This document shows positions 51,163-60,415 of a DNA stretch of 64,000 nt, one piece after another. Position numbers and translations under genes: made by a program. The notes under the pieces were generated by a model that was not told the origin of the DNA, ran no database searches, and saw only the letters and a list, made by a program, of their open reading frames with translations. The DNA comes from Myxococcales bacterium (lineage in GTDB: Bacteria > Myxococcota > Myxococcia > Myxococcales > Anaeromyxobacteraceae): positions 124,001 to 188,000 of the forward strand of contig JAJZQX010000004.1 of the NCBI GenBank assembly GCA_021806645.1, read 5' to 3'. Position 1 is the first letter of the stretch. The number at the start of each line of letters is the position of its first letter.

Positions 51163-54100
51163 TCAAGAGGTCGTCGTGGTGCCCGTTTCACGACCGCCAG
51201 GTGGCACCGGGATGGCCAGGTCGCCACGTCTCAGCTGCCACAAGCGCCAGTAGGTGTACACCACCGGGATGATCTCGAGGGTGAGGAAGGAGGAGGTGAT
51301 GAGCCCGCCGACCATCGGCGCGGCGATCCGCTTCATGACGTCGGCGCCGGCTCCCTGGCTCCAGAGAAGCGGCACCAGGCCGAAGAGCATCGTCGACACG
51401 GTCATCAGCTTCGGCCGCACCCGCTGGACGGTCCCCTCCATGTGGGCCCAGACGATGTCGTTGAGGTCGCGGATCTTGCCGGCGCGGAGCCGACGCTCGA
51501 AGGCGGCGTCGAGGTACACGATCATCACGATGCCGGTCTCGGCCGCGAGCCCCACCAGCGCGATGATGCCGACCCAGCTCGCGGTGGAGAGGTGGTAGCC
51601 GAGCAGCCACATGAGCCAGACGCTCCCCACCAGCGCGAACGGCACCGAGAGGAGCACGATGAGCGACTCGGTGAGGTTCCGGAAGTTGAGGAACAGGAGC
51701 AGGACGACCAGCAGCAGGGTCAAGGGCACCACCCAGCGCATGCGGGCCTCCATCTGCTCCAGGAACTCGTACTGGCCTGTCCACTTGAGGTACCCGCCAG
51801 CAGGCAGGTGCAGGCGCCCAGCGCGCAGGGCGGAGTCGACGGCCTGCTTCGCGTCGGTGACGTAGCCGCCGACGTCGCGGCTGCTCGCGTCCAGGTCGAC
51901 GTAGACGTACCCGACGAGGAGCCCCGCCTCGTCGCGGACCATCGGGGGGCCGTTCGTGACCCTGACCTCGGCCAGCTCACCGAGCGGCAGGTAGAGGGGC
52001 GCGGCGGCCGAGGCACCGGACCCCGGCGCCATCCGGCCCGGGACCATCTGGAGGCCCATGGGCAGCCCTGCCATGCCGCCTGACATGCGGGACATCTCCC
52101 CCTGGGGTGCCCATGGCCGATCTGGGAGGCGGAGCCCGCCACCTGCCGAGGGGGACGACATCGCTCCCTCCCGCATCCCGCCCATGTCGGCCTGGGCCAG
52201 CGCAAAGCGGCCCTGCAAGATCCGGCGGAGGTCGAAGCCGGTCCGGCCCATGCCACCCATCTCGGCGCTCGCCTGGTTGACCGGCACCAGCAGGCGCCGG
52301 AGCTTCTCCACGTCGTCCCGCACGTCCCGCGGGTACCGGACGTTCACGCCGTAGCGGTTGCGCCCCTCGACGGTGATGGTGAGGGGCTCGCCGCCCACCG
52401 CCTGCTCGACGATCTCGTTGAGGTCGGCGACCGACACGCCGTACCGGGCCATGGCCTCCCGCTTCGGGAGGATGTCGATGTAGGCGCCGCCGAGCGACCG
52501 CTCGTAGTAGGCGCTGCGGGTGCCCGGTACGGCCGAGAGGGCCCGCTCCAGCTCGGCGCCGGCCCGTTCGATCTGGTGCAGGTCGGTCCCGTACACCTTC
52601 ACGCCGACCGGGGTGCGGATTCCGGTCGTGAGCATGTCGAGCCGGTTCTTGATGGGCATGGTGAAGGCGTTGGTCCAGCCCGGGAAGGTCATCCGCTCGT
52701 TCATCTCCGCGAACAACTCCTCCGTCGTGCGCGGCCGCTCGTCCGGGAAGAGCGGACGGAAGGCCGCCTGCAGCAAGCCGGGCCAGCGGGAGTAGAAGCG
52801 GTCCACGTGGATGGTGCGCCACTCCGTGCGCGGCTTCAGCCGCACGACCGTCTCGACCATGGAGAGCGGCGCCGGGTCGGTTGCGGTTTCGCTGCGGCCG
52901 ATCTTGCCGAAGACCGAGAGCACCTCGGGGTACTGGCGCAGGAGCCGGTCCTGGAACTGGAGCGCCCGCTTCGCCTCCTCGACCGAGATGTTGGGGAAGG
53001 TGATCGGCATGAAGAGCAGATCGCCCTCGTCGAGGGCCGGCATGAACTCGCTGCCGAGCCTGGGGAGGAGGGGGATGGCGGAGAGCACGGCCGCGACGCC
53101 GATGGCGACGGTGGTCCTCGGCTTGCGGAGGGCCACGTAGACGAACGGCTTGTAGAGGCCGATGAGGAACCGGGAGACCGGATGGCGGTGCTCCGGGAAG
53201 ATCCGGCCGCGGACCAGGAAGGCCATGAGCGCGGGGGCCAGGGTCACCGAGAGCATCGCCGCGAAAGCCATGGCGAAGCTCTTGGTGTAGGCGAGCGGTT
53301 TGAAGAGCCGCCCGGCCTGCCCCGTGAGCGCGAAGACCGGCACGAAGGCCACCGTGATGATGAGGAGCGAGAAGAAGATGGGCGGACCGACCTCCCGGCA
53401 GGCTTGAACGATGACCTCGATCCGGCTCATGCCCGGCGGCGGGTGCTCGAGGTGCTTGTGGGCGTTCTCGACGAGGACGATGGCGGCGTCGACCATGGCG
53501 CCGATGGCGATGGCGATGCCGCCGAGCGACATGATGTTGGAGGAGAGGCCGAGCGCCCGCATGGGCACGAAGGCCAGCAGCACCGCGATGGGCAGGACGA
53601 CGATGGCGACCAGGGCCGAGCGGACGTGCAGCAGGAACAGGATGATGACGAGCGAGACCACCAGCCCCTCCTCGAGCAGCGTCCGCTTCAGGGTGCCCAG
53701 GGCCCGCCCGATGAGGTGGGAGCGGTCGTAGACCGGCACGAGCTCGACCCCCTCCGGGAAGGAGGGCTTCACCTGCTCGATCTTCTGCTCCACGCGGGCG
53801 ATGAGCGCCTGGGCGTTCTCGCCATACCGGGCGACCACCGTGCCACCGACCGTCTCGCCTTCGCCGTCGAGCTCGGAGAGCCCTCGCCGGATGTCGCCGC
53901 CGAACCGGATGGTGGCGACGTCGCCGAGCCGCACCGGCACACCGCCATCGCCGACCTTGACGGCGATGGCCGCCAGGTCCCCGAGGTCCTGAACGTAGCC
54001 CCGGGCGCGGAGGTAGTACTCGCGGCCGCTCATCTCGATCACCCGGCCGCCCACGTCGGCGTTCGAGGCGCGCACCGCGGAGGCGACCTGCCGGAAGGTC

Positions 54101-54711
54101 ACGCCGGTCGCGCGCAGGCGGTTCGGATCGACCGTCACCTGGTACTGCTTCTCGTAGCCGCCCACGCTCGCCACCTCGGCGACGCCGGGGACGCTCTCGA
54201 GCGCGTAGCGGAGGGAGAAATCCTGGAACGACCGGAGCGCGGCGAGGTCGCGCTTCCCGCTCCGGTCGACCAGGGCGTACTGGTAGACCCAGCCCACGCC
54301 GGTGGCCTCGGGGCCGAGCGCCGGGGTGACGCCCTGTGGGAGGCGCTTCTGGATCGTCTGGAGGTGCTCGATGACCCGGGAGCGCGCCCAGTAGACGTCG
54401 GTGCCCTCCTCGAAGAGCACGTAGATGAAGCTCATCCCGAACATCGACTGCCCGCGGACGTCGACGACGTTGGGCGCGGCGAGGAGCGACGCCGCGATGG
54501 GGTACGTGACCTGGTCCTCGACGAGCGTGGGAGAGCGCCCCATCCACTCGGTGAAGACGATGACCTGCGGGTCCGAGAGGTCGGGGATGGCGTCGACCGG
54601 CACCGTGCGCAGCGCTGCGTAGCCGCCGAGCGCGGCCAGCAGGCTCGCCAGGACGACGGTGTAGCGGTGATGGGCGCACCAGCCGATGACCGCGCCGAGA
54701 AGGCTGTTCAT
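51163..54711 (-). CDS. cusA: Heavy-metal RND efflux pump, CusA-type
   Basis: A 1182-residue inner-membrane proton antiporter of the HME-RND family, which expels metal ions through a CusCBA-type tripartite channel. Twelve membrane segments in two blocks, large periplasmic loops, the N-terminal DAIPDLSDPQVIVFTEW and the TM4 region AIAIGAMVDAAIVLVENAHK (proton relay Asp and Glu) are visible. The size is larger than the usual 1040-1060 because of an insertion at about residues 813-905 with eleven Met residues in a Gly/Pro/Ser-rich context, in the second periplasmic loop. The start overlaps cusB by four bases. Met content and the HMBD of CusB favour Cu(I)/Ag(I). Confidence 0.9.
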   Translation of the reverse strand: MNSLLGAVIGWCAHHRYTVVLASLLAALGGYAALRTVPVDAIPDLSDPQVIVFTEWMGRSPTLVEDQVTYPIAASLLAAPNVVDVRGQSMFGMSFIYVLFEEGTDVYWARSRVIEHLQTIQKRLPQGVTPALGPEATGVGWVYQYALVDRSGKRDLAALRSFQDFSLRYALESVPGVAEVASVGGYEKQYQVTVDPNRLRATGVTFRQVASAVRASNADVGGRVIEMSGREYYLRARGYVQDLGDLAAIAVKVGDGGVPVRLGDVATIRFGGDIRRGLSELDGEGETVGGTVVARYGENAQALIARVEQKIEQVKPSFPEGVELVPVYDRSHLIGRALGTLKRTLLEEGLVVSLVIILFLLHVRSALVAIVVLPIAVLLAFVPMRALGLSSNIMSLGGIAIAIGAMVDAAIVLVENAHKHLEHPPPGMSRIEVIVQACREVGPPIFFSLLIITVAFVPVFALTGQAGRLFKPLAYTKSFAMAFAAMLSVTLAPALMAFLVRGRIFPEHRHPVSRFLIGLYKPFVYVALRKPRTTVAIGVAAVLSAIPLLPRLGSEFMPALDEGDLLFMPITFPNISVEEAKRALQFQDRLLRQYPEVLSVFGKIGRSETATDPAPLSMVETVVRLKPRTEWRTIHVDRFYSRWPGLLQAAFRPLFPDERPRTTEELFAEMNERMTFPGWTNAFTMPIKNRLDMLTTGIRTPVGVKVYGTDLHQIERAGAELERALSAVPGTRSAYYERSLGGAYIDILPKREAMARYGVSVADLNEIVEQAVGGEPLTITVEGRNRYGVNVRYPRDVRDDVEKLRRLLVPVNQASAEMGGMGRTGFDLRRILQGRFALAQADMGGMREGAMSSPSAGGGLRLPDRPWAPQGEMSRMSGGMAGLPMGLQMVPGRMAPGSGASAAAPLYLPLGELAEVRVTNGPPMVRDEAGLLVGYVYVDLDASSRDVGGYVTDAKQAVDSALRAGRLHLPAGGYLKWTGQYEFLEQMEARMRWVVPLTLLLVVLLLFLNFRNLTESLIVLLSVPFALVGSVWLMWLLGYHLSTASWVGIIALVGLAAETGIVMIVYLDAAFERRLRAGKIRDLNDIVWAHMEGTVQRVRPKLMTVSTMLFGLVPLLWSQGAGADVMKRIAAPMVGGLITSSFLTLEIIPVVYTYWRLWQLRRGDLAIPVPPGGRETGTTTTS

Positions 54712-56027
54712 GGCTTCCCTCCCGGTGCCAGCGGCGGGGAGGCCGGTCCGGCCAGCGAGGCGCGCAAGCGGCTCTCGGAGTCGATGAAGAAGTTCCCGGC
54801 CGTGGCGACCCGGTCGCCCTCCTCGAGCCCCGAGAGCACCTGGAGGCGATCTCCGGACCGCTCCCCGGTCACCACCTGGCGCGGCTCGAAGCGGCCCGGC
54901 GAGGACTCCAGGAAGACGTAGCGGGCCTCGCCGGTGTCGATGACCGCCTCGGACGACACGGTGAGCCCCTCGCTCCGCGGGAGCTGGATCTCGACTGCGC
55001 CGAAGAGGCCCGGCTTCAGCAGGTGCTCCGAGTTCTCGAGCCGGATGCGCGCCTGCAGTGTTCGCGTCTGCGGGTCGAGCCGTGACGAGACGTACTCGAT
55101 GCGGCCGGTGAAGCTCTTCCCGGGATAGGCATCCAGGGTGAGCCTGGCCGTGAGCCCGACCTTCACGCGAGAGAGCTCGCGCTCGTAGACGTCGGCCACC
55201 ACCCAGACCCGGGAGAGGTCGGCCACCTCGAAGAGCACCTGGCCCGGCTCCACACGGTCGCCGGCGATGGCGTCGAGCCCGACCACGTCCCCCGACACCG
55301 GACTCCGGAGGGTGACGATGCCGTCGGCCTTCCCGCGGGCCTCGATGCGAGCGACCTCCTCCGAGGCGACCCCGAGCAGGCGGAGCCGCTGCCGCGCCCG
55401 CTCCGCCAGATCGCCGCTCCAGCCGAGGGCCTGCACCAGGTCGCCCTCCAGACGCACGATCTCGTCACTCTGCACCATTGCGAGGGGAGCTCCCTGGGAG
55501 ACCCTGGTTCCCGGCTGTGTGACCAGGAGCCGCTCGACGTACCCGGAGAAGCGCACCTGGACCCGGGCCAGCCTTCCCTCGTCCGCGACGATGCGGCCCA
55601 CGGTGCTCAAGGTGTCACCCAGGCGGCCCCGCGCCACCGCCTCGACCCTCACGCCCATCGACTGGAGCCGGTCGACCGGGGCCTCCACGGCGGCCAGTCC
55701 CGTCGTGGTCGAGGACGCGGGCGCCAGGGCCGCCGGCGCCACCAGCGGCACGAGGCTCATCTGGCAGATGGGGCACTGCCCGGGCTGGTCCGAGACGATC
55801 TGCGGGTGCATCGGGCAGTGGTACCTGGTGTGAGGCTCCTCCGAGTTGGCGGCTGCGGCGGCGGGCCCGGAGCGGCCTTTGCGGGCCAGGAGCCAGCTGC
55901 CGCCCGTGAAGGTGGCGGCGGTGACCACCGCGGCCAGGATCACCCAGCGGACGAGGGCCATGGCGCGCACGCCGCGGGGCGGCGCCTCCTCGCCTTCGGG
56001 CATGGGGGGCTGAGCGTGATCCGTCAT
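54708..56027 (-). CDS. cusB: RND periplasmic adaptor, CusB-type
   Basis: A 439-residue membrane-fusion protein. One N-terminal membrane anchor (residues 22-46), then a heavy-metal-binding domain Y69-H-C71-P-M73-H-P with C85-P-I-C88-Q-M90. The alpha-hairpin, lipoyl and beta-barrel domains follow (SGYVERLLVTQPGTRVSQGA through VSGDVVGLDAIAGDRVEPGQ). It links the pump to the outer-membrane channel and hands metal to CusA. It overlaps both neighbours by four bases. Confidence 0.92.
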   Translation of the reverse strand: MTDHAQPPMPEGEEAPPRGVRAMALVRWVILAAVVTAATFTGGSWLLARKGRSGPAAAAANSEEPHTRYHCPMHPQIVSDQPGQCPICQMSLVPLVAPAALAPASSTTTGLAAVEAPVDRLQSMGVRVEAVARGRLGDTLSTVGRIVADEGRLARVQVRFSGYVERLLVTQPGTRVSQGAPLAMVQSDEIVRLEGDLVQALGWSGDLAERARQRLRLLGVASEEVARIEARGKADGIVTLRSPVSGDVVGLDAIAGDRVEPGQVLFEVADLSRVWVVADVYERELSRVKVGLTARLTLDAYPGKSFTGRIEYVSSRLDPQTRTLQARIRLENSEHLLKPGLFGAVEIQLPRSEGLTVSSEAVIDTGEARYVFLESSPGRFEPRQVVTGERSGDRLQVLSGLEEGDRVATAGNFFIDSESRLRASLAGPASPPLAPGGKP

Positions 56028-57250
56028 GGTGCGGCTCCTTCGAGCAGATCGACTCCCTGGGCGCGGCGGAGGTCGGCGATGGCCTCCGCGAGCGCGGCGC
56101 GTTGCCTGACGGCGGAGAGGCTGGCGTCGAGGAGGGCGTGCTCGGCTTCGAGCAGTGAGGTGAGATCAGCCTGGCCTGCCAGGTAGGCGTTCCGCAGCGA
56201 GGCCACGGTCTGCTCGGCCCGGGGAACCACCTCCGCTGCGAGCATGTCCGCCTGCGCCTTCGCCGAGCGGGCCCTCGCGCGCGCCTCGGTCGCCTCGAAG
56301 CTGGCGGCACTCCGGGTGGCCTCGACGAGGTGGCGAGCAGACGCGGCTTCCTCCCCGGCCCGGGCCGCCTCGGCCGACCGCCGCCTCGAGAACCAGGGCA
56401 CTCCCACCTGGATCATCAGCGAATAGGCGTCAGGCATGTGGGGCGTGAGCATGTAGTCGAAGCCGACCATCAGGTCGGGAGCGCGACGGGCGCGCTCGCC
56501 CAGCTCCAGCAGCGCCTCGGCCCGGCTGGCGCGCTCCTGCGCGGCTACGAGCTCGGGTCGGTCACGGGAGGGACCATCTGGGATGGTCGACTCGATGGGC
56601 CCCGCGGTGGGGAGCGCCTCCTCCACCGGCCTCCCCATGGCCGCGTTGAGGAGGGCCCGCGCCGTCGCCGACGCCTCCCGCAGCCCGGCGACGTCGGCGT
56701 GGAGCCGGTGGAGTTCGGTCTCGGCCCGCAGGATGTCGGCCTGCACGGCGCCGCCGGCCGAGTAGCGGGTCCTGGCCGCCTCGACGACCTTCTCGGCGAG
56801 CCCCATCTGGCCGAGGTGGACCTCGACCTCTCTCGAGGATCGCCACCAGGCCACGAAGGCGTGCGCGACCTGTGCCTGGGTCGCCAGACGCAGGGCGCGG
56901 GCGTCCTCCACGCGTGCAGACGCGGCCTCCTCGGCCGCGCGGCCAGCGAGGGCGAGCTGGCCGGGAAAGGGTACCGACCAGCGGATACCGAGCATGTGCA
57001 TGCTGGTCGCTCCCGGGTCGACGGGTCGGGAGAGCGGCTGCTGCCAAGCCTGGTATGAGAGCATCGGCTCGGGCAGCGCCCTGGCGGCGCGTGCTTCGTG
57101 AGCTGCCGCCCGAACGCCTGAGGCGGCTGCCACGAGCTCCGGGTTGCCCTGCATGGCCAGCCGCGTCGCGGCGGCGAGGGTGAGGGGATCGTCGAGGTCG
57201 CTCCCTGCGGCGAGCGCGGCCGCGAGGAGTACTGCGAGGGGGGGGTGCAT
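56024..57250 (-). CDS. cusC: Outer-membrane efflux channel, CusC/TolC-type
   Basis: A 408-residue TolC-family protein. The ATG at 57,250 puts a signal peptide first (MHPPLAVLLAAALAAGS); an upstream in-frame ATG at 57,283 would not. Two repeats of long helical segments are visible (ARALPEPMLSY, then LRAETELHRLHADVAGLREA, and a second set near residues 290-400). It is somewhat short for the family (usual 420-460). It is the first gene of the efflux operon, overlapping cusB. Confidence 0.88.
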   Translation of the reverse strand: MHPPLAVLLAAALAAGSDLDDPLTLAAATRLAMQGNPELVAAASGVRAAAHEARAARALPEPMLSYQAWQQPLSRPVDPGATSMHMLGIRWSVPFPGQLALAGRAAEEAASARVEDARALRLATQAQVAHAFVAWWRSSREVEVHLGQMGLAEKVVEAARTRYSAGGAVQADILRAETELHRLHADVAGLREASATARALLNAAMGRPVEEALPTAGPIESTIPDGPSRDRPELVAAQERASRAEALLELGERARRAPDLMVGFDYMLTPHMPDAYSLMIQVGVPWFSRRRSAEAARAGEEAASARHLVEATRSAASFEATEARARARSAKAQADMLAAEVVPRAEQTVASLRNAYLAGQADLTSLLEAEHALLDASLSAVRQRAALAEAIADLRRAQGVDLLEGAAP

Positions 57251-57359
57251 CTGGATGCTCCGCGCTTGGCGCGGGCCAGGCATGCCCGCGCACTTCGGAC
57301 GGGGGCCGAAGCGGGCGCACCTCGCCCACCACGGCCCAAGAGGAGCCGAAGCGCGAGGT

Positions 57360-57740
57360 CTAGATGCGGAGCGGAGCGGGTTGGCTCTGGGCCACGAGCG
57401 GTGGCGGTGCGCCTCGGCGTGCTGCCACGGGGGTGGCTGCCCAGGCTCGACTCAGAATGGAGGCCGGGGGCTCCGTGACCATCGCCGACCGAGCACCTTC
57501 CTCGGTGACCGTGGCGGCCGCGACGACGTCATCATGGCCCAACGACGTGCAGCACAGGAGCCGCGGAGACCCGGGCATGGTGGGCGGCGGGCAGCAGGAA
57601 TGCCTCATCACCACGCGCGCGTGGGTGCAGAACTGGCCTGCCTGGGGTGCCCGGGGAAGGGCGACCAGTGCAACGATGACCAGGAGGGCGGCTGCGCGGC
57701 TCACGCAGACCCCATTGCTCGGACGAGGAGACGGCCGCAC
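57360..57740 (-). CDS. Exported Cys-rich small protein
   Basis: A 126-residue protein with a hydrophobic N-terminal segment (residues 15-30) and, after processing, a metal-binding-like stretch with FCTHARVVMRHSCCPPP and LLCC, five cysteines and two histidines. It lies 109 bases upstream of cusC on the same strand. A periplasmic copper or silver buffer is plausible from position and composition, but there is no recognised family. The exact start is uncertain. Confidence 0.5.
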   Translation of the reverse strand: MRPSPRPSNGVCVSRAAALLVIVALVALPRAPQAGQFCTHARVVMRHSCCPPPTMPGSPRLLCCTSLGHDDVVAAATVTEEGARSAMVTEPPASILSRAWAATPVAARRGAPPPLVAQSQPAPLRI

Positions 57741-57844
57741 GGAAAATCGGATGTCAGCCCGTCAGGGTGCCTTGATGATCGATGCTGCGCACCACCTGGT
57801 CTTGCACCGCGATGCGCCCATCTCGAGCCCACCGGGTGCGCGAC

Positions 57845-59902
57845 TCAGAGCGTCGCCCTCATGAGCAGGTTCACCGTCCCGCCGACCGCTACCGCGAAGG
57901 GCAGGATGAAGGCCGCGATGGCGACCCCGGTCTTCCAGCCGCGCTCCTTCAGCAGCATGAAGAAGTTGGCGATGCACGGGACGAAGAGCGTCATGGTCAC
58001 GAGCGCCACCGTGGCCTGGATCTCCATCTCGGCGGTCATCGTCCCGGCGCGCATGAACGGCTCGAACTGCTTGAAGAGGCCGGCAGCCGCGTAGTCCCGC
58101 CGCAGGAAGCCCAGGATGAAGGCCAGGGCGGACTCCTTCGGCAGGTGGAGGACGCCCACGATCACCGGCGACGCAATGCGCTCCAGCACCTCGATGCCGT
58201 GGACGCGGTCGAGCACGTAGAGGATGAGGGTGCCGACCAGGAAGAGCGGCAGCGCCTCGCGCAGGTACCACTCGATGCGCGCCATGGTCTTGACCGCCAC
58301 GTTCCCGGCCTGCGGCACCCGCATCGGCGGCAGCTCGAGGACGAAGTCCGAGCCGCGCCCGGGGATCACTCGCGCCGCCAGGAACCCCACCAGGAGCAGC
58401 GTGAAGACGATGCTGCCGACGAACCAGAGCATGGAGGCACGGCTCAGGCCGGTCGACATCGCCAGGATGACGCCCATCTGCGCGCTGCAGGGTACCGCCA
58501 GGGCCAGGAGCAGCGTGACGATGACGCGCTCCTTGCGGGTCTCCATGATCCGCGCAGTCATGGTGGCCATGGTGTCGCAGCCGAGGCCGAGCACCATCGG
58601 GATCACGGCCTTGCCGTTCAGCCCCATGGCCTTGAACGCCTTGTTGAGCATCACCGCCAGGCGCGGGAGGTAGCCCGAGTCCTCCAGCACGCTGAAGGCG
58701 ATGAAGAAGGTGGTGACGATGGGGAGCACGATGGCAACGCCGTAGGAGAGCCCCATCGAGATGAGGCCGTACTTCCCGACGATGAAGCCACCATGCTCGC
58801 GGAAGGGCACCCCCGCCGGTCCCACGAGGAACTCGGTGACGGCCCCGACCGGGGCGAGGAACCGGATGGCCTGCTCCGTCCAGGGCACCACCCGGCCGTA
58901 GAAGACGTCGTTCTCCAGCCAGTTCACCAGGAACCCTGCGCCGAAGACCCCGACGAACTCGTAGGCCGAGAAGAGGACGGCCGCGAGGAGCGGGATCCCG
59001 TAGATGGGGTGGACCGCCCAGAGGCCGAGCTTGCGGGCGATGCCGCTCCCGACGCTCTTCCCGGAGCGCGTCACCACCTGGTCGTGGAGCCCGTCCGCGG
59101 CCTGTAGGCGCTGGCGTGAGATGACGAACCGGAGCGACTCGGGGTGGCGCGAGGCGGCCTGGCGGCGGATGGCGTCCACCCGCTCCAGCTCGGCCACGGA
59201 GAGCCGGCCCCGGAGGCGCGCCTGCAGGGACTCATCCCCGGCGAGGACCATGAGCGCGACGGCCCGGGTGGCGATGCCGAGGTCCTTCGGGAGGACCGGC
59301 TCGAGCTCGGCGATGGCGGCCTCGATGCCCGCGTCGTAGGTCGGCCGGAAGGTCGACGGCCGCGCCACCTTCAGGTTGGCGGTGAGCGCGGGGATGCCGG
59401 TCCGCTCCACGGCCACCGTCTGGACCACGGGCACGCCCAGGGCCTTCGAGAGGCGGGCGTCGTCGATGTTGAACCCTCGCGAGCGGGCCTCGTCGGCCAT
59501 GTTGAGGGCCAGCACGAAGGGAACCTGCGCCTCCGCGAGCTGCGTCGACAGGAGGAGCCCACGGCGCAGGTTCTTGGCGTCACAGACCTGGATGCAGGTG
59601 TAGCCGTCCTCGTCGAGCAGGATGTCGCGCGTGACCTGCTCGTCCTCCGACATGGGCGTCAGGTTGTTGGTCCCGGGCGTGTCCATCACGAGCCAGGGCT
59701 CGCCGGCGATGCGCGCCGTGCCGCGCGTCACCTCGACGGTCGTCCCCGGGTAGTTGGAGACGGTCACGTACTTGCCGGTGAGGGCGCCGAACACGACGCT
59801 CTTCCCGACATTGGGGTTCCCGACCAGGATCACCGACTTGGAGACCTTCACCAGGTCCTTGCCGTCGAAGGTCTCCGCCGCACCACAGCCGCAGTCGCTC
59901 AT
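57845..59902 (-). CDS. feoB: Ferrous iron transporter FeoB
   Basis: A 685-residue Fe2+ transporter. The N-terminal G-domain has G1 GNPNVGKS (about residues 28-35), the G2-region YPGTTVEVTRG, G3 DTPGTNNL and a G4-like NMAD; the membrane part carries the conserved Cys in VLGLGCDTMATM and LALAVPCSAQMG. It starts with MSDCGCG, a short Cys motif, and there is no FeoA domain or gene nearby. I chose the ATG at 59,902; the frame continues upstream without conservation. A Fur-like box lies before the small gene upstream. Confidence 0.92.
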   Translation of the reverse strand: MSDCGCGAAETFDGKDLVKVSKSVILVGNPNVGKSVVFGALTGKYVTVSNYPGTTVEVTRGTARIAGEPWLVMDTPGTNNLTPMSEDEQVTRDILLDEDGYTCIQVCDAKNLRRGLLLSTQLAEAQVPFVLALNMADEARSRGFNIDDARLSKALGVPVVQTVAVERTGIPALTANLKVARPSTFRPTYDAGIEAAIAELEPVLPKDLGIATRAVALMVLAGDESLQARLRGRLSVAELERVDAIRRQAASRHPESLRFVISRQRLQAADGLHDQVVTRSGKSVGSGIARKLGLWAVHPIYGIPLLAAVLFSAYEFVGVFGAGFLVNWLENDVFYGRVVPWTEQAIRFLAPVGAVTEFLVGPAGVPFREHGGFIVGKYGLISMGLSYGVAIVLPIVTTFFIAFSVLEDSGYLPRLAVMLNKAFKAMGLNGKAVIPMVLGLGCDTMATMTARIMETRKERVIVTLLLALAVPCSAQMGVILAMSTGLSRASMLWFVGSIVFTLLLVGFLAARVIPGRGSDFVLELPPMRVPQAGNVAVKTMARIEWYLREALPLFLVGTLILYVLDRVHGIEVLERIASPVIVGVLHLPKESALAFILGFLRRDYAAAGLFKQFEPFMRAGTMTAEMEIQATVALVTMTLFVPCIANFFMLLKERGWKTGVAIAAFILPFAVAVGGTVNLLMRATL

Positions 59903-59963
59903 GAACTCGCTCCACCGCTTGAAGGTCCCGCTTGCCGACGGCCCTGGGCCGCCGTCGTCCCGA

Positions 59964-60314
59964 TCACGCGAAGGTGGGGCGAGCGATGGGCGGGGGCGTG
60001 GGCGGCGCGGCGGGCTCGGCGCTGAAGAGGGGCCGGACCGGGACCGGGCGGTGGGCCGAGACGGCGCCTCCCAGCGCCAGGGGCGTCCAGTCAGGGCTGG
60101 CGAGGCGAAGAGGCGTCCGGCATGGCCTGCCCGCGCAGTCCTGTACTGGCGCTCGCTGCTCGGAGCGGTCGTCCTCGGAGCGAGGTTGGTAGCACTCGGC
60201 CACGCCCGGGCAAGCTGCCTCGCTGTCGGCCGCGGCGGCGAAGGCGGCCAAGGCCACGCCCAGCGCGGCGGTGAGGCGAATGACCCGAAGGGAGCAAAGG
60301 AGACACGCAAACAT
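59964..60314 (-). CDS. Small exported protein upstream of feoB
   Basis: A 116-residue protein with a signal peptide (residues 10-27, VIRLTAALGVALAAFAAAA), four cysteines and a Pro-rich C-terminus. The ATG at 60,314 directly abuts the Fur-like box, so the message may be leaderless. It ends 61 bases before feoB on the same strand, probably in one iron-regulated operon. No family recognised. Confidence 0.5.
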   Translation of the reverse strand: MFACLLCSLRVIRLTAALGVALAAFAAAADSEAACPGVAECYQPRSEDDRSEQRAPVQDCAGRPCRTPLRLASPDWTPLALGGAVSAHRPVPVRPLFSAEPAAPPTPPPIARPTFA

Positions 60315-60335
60315 TGATAGTGAGTCTCAGTATCA
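60315..60335 (-). promoter_or_regulatory. Fur-box-like operator of the feoB operon
   Basis: TGATAGTGAG and CTCAGTATCA flank a central T. Compared with the 21-base Fur consensus dyad, 16 positions match. The site covers the expected -10 region (TATCAA on the minus strand). Confidence 0.55.
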
Positions 60336-60415
60336 TCTGAATCCGAATGGAGCAAGACAGGCTTGCTTCCGGCGCTCCGGGACCGTCCTGTCGACGCGAG
60401 GCAGGCGCCGGGCAC

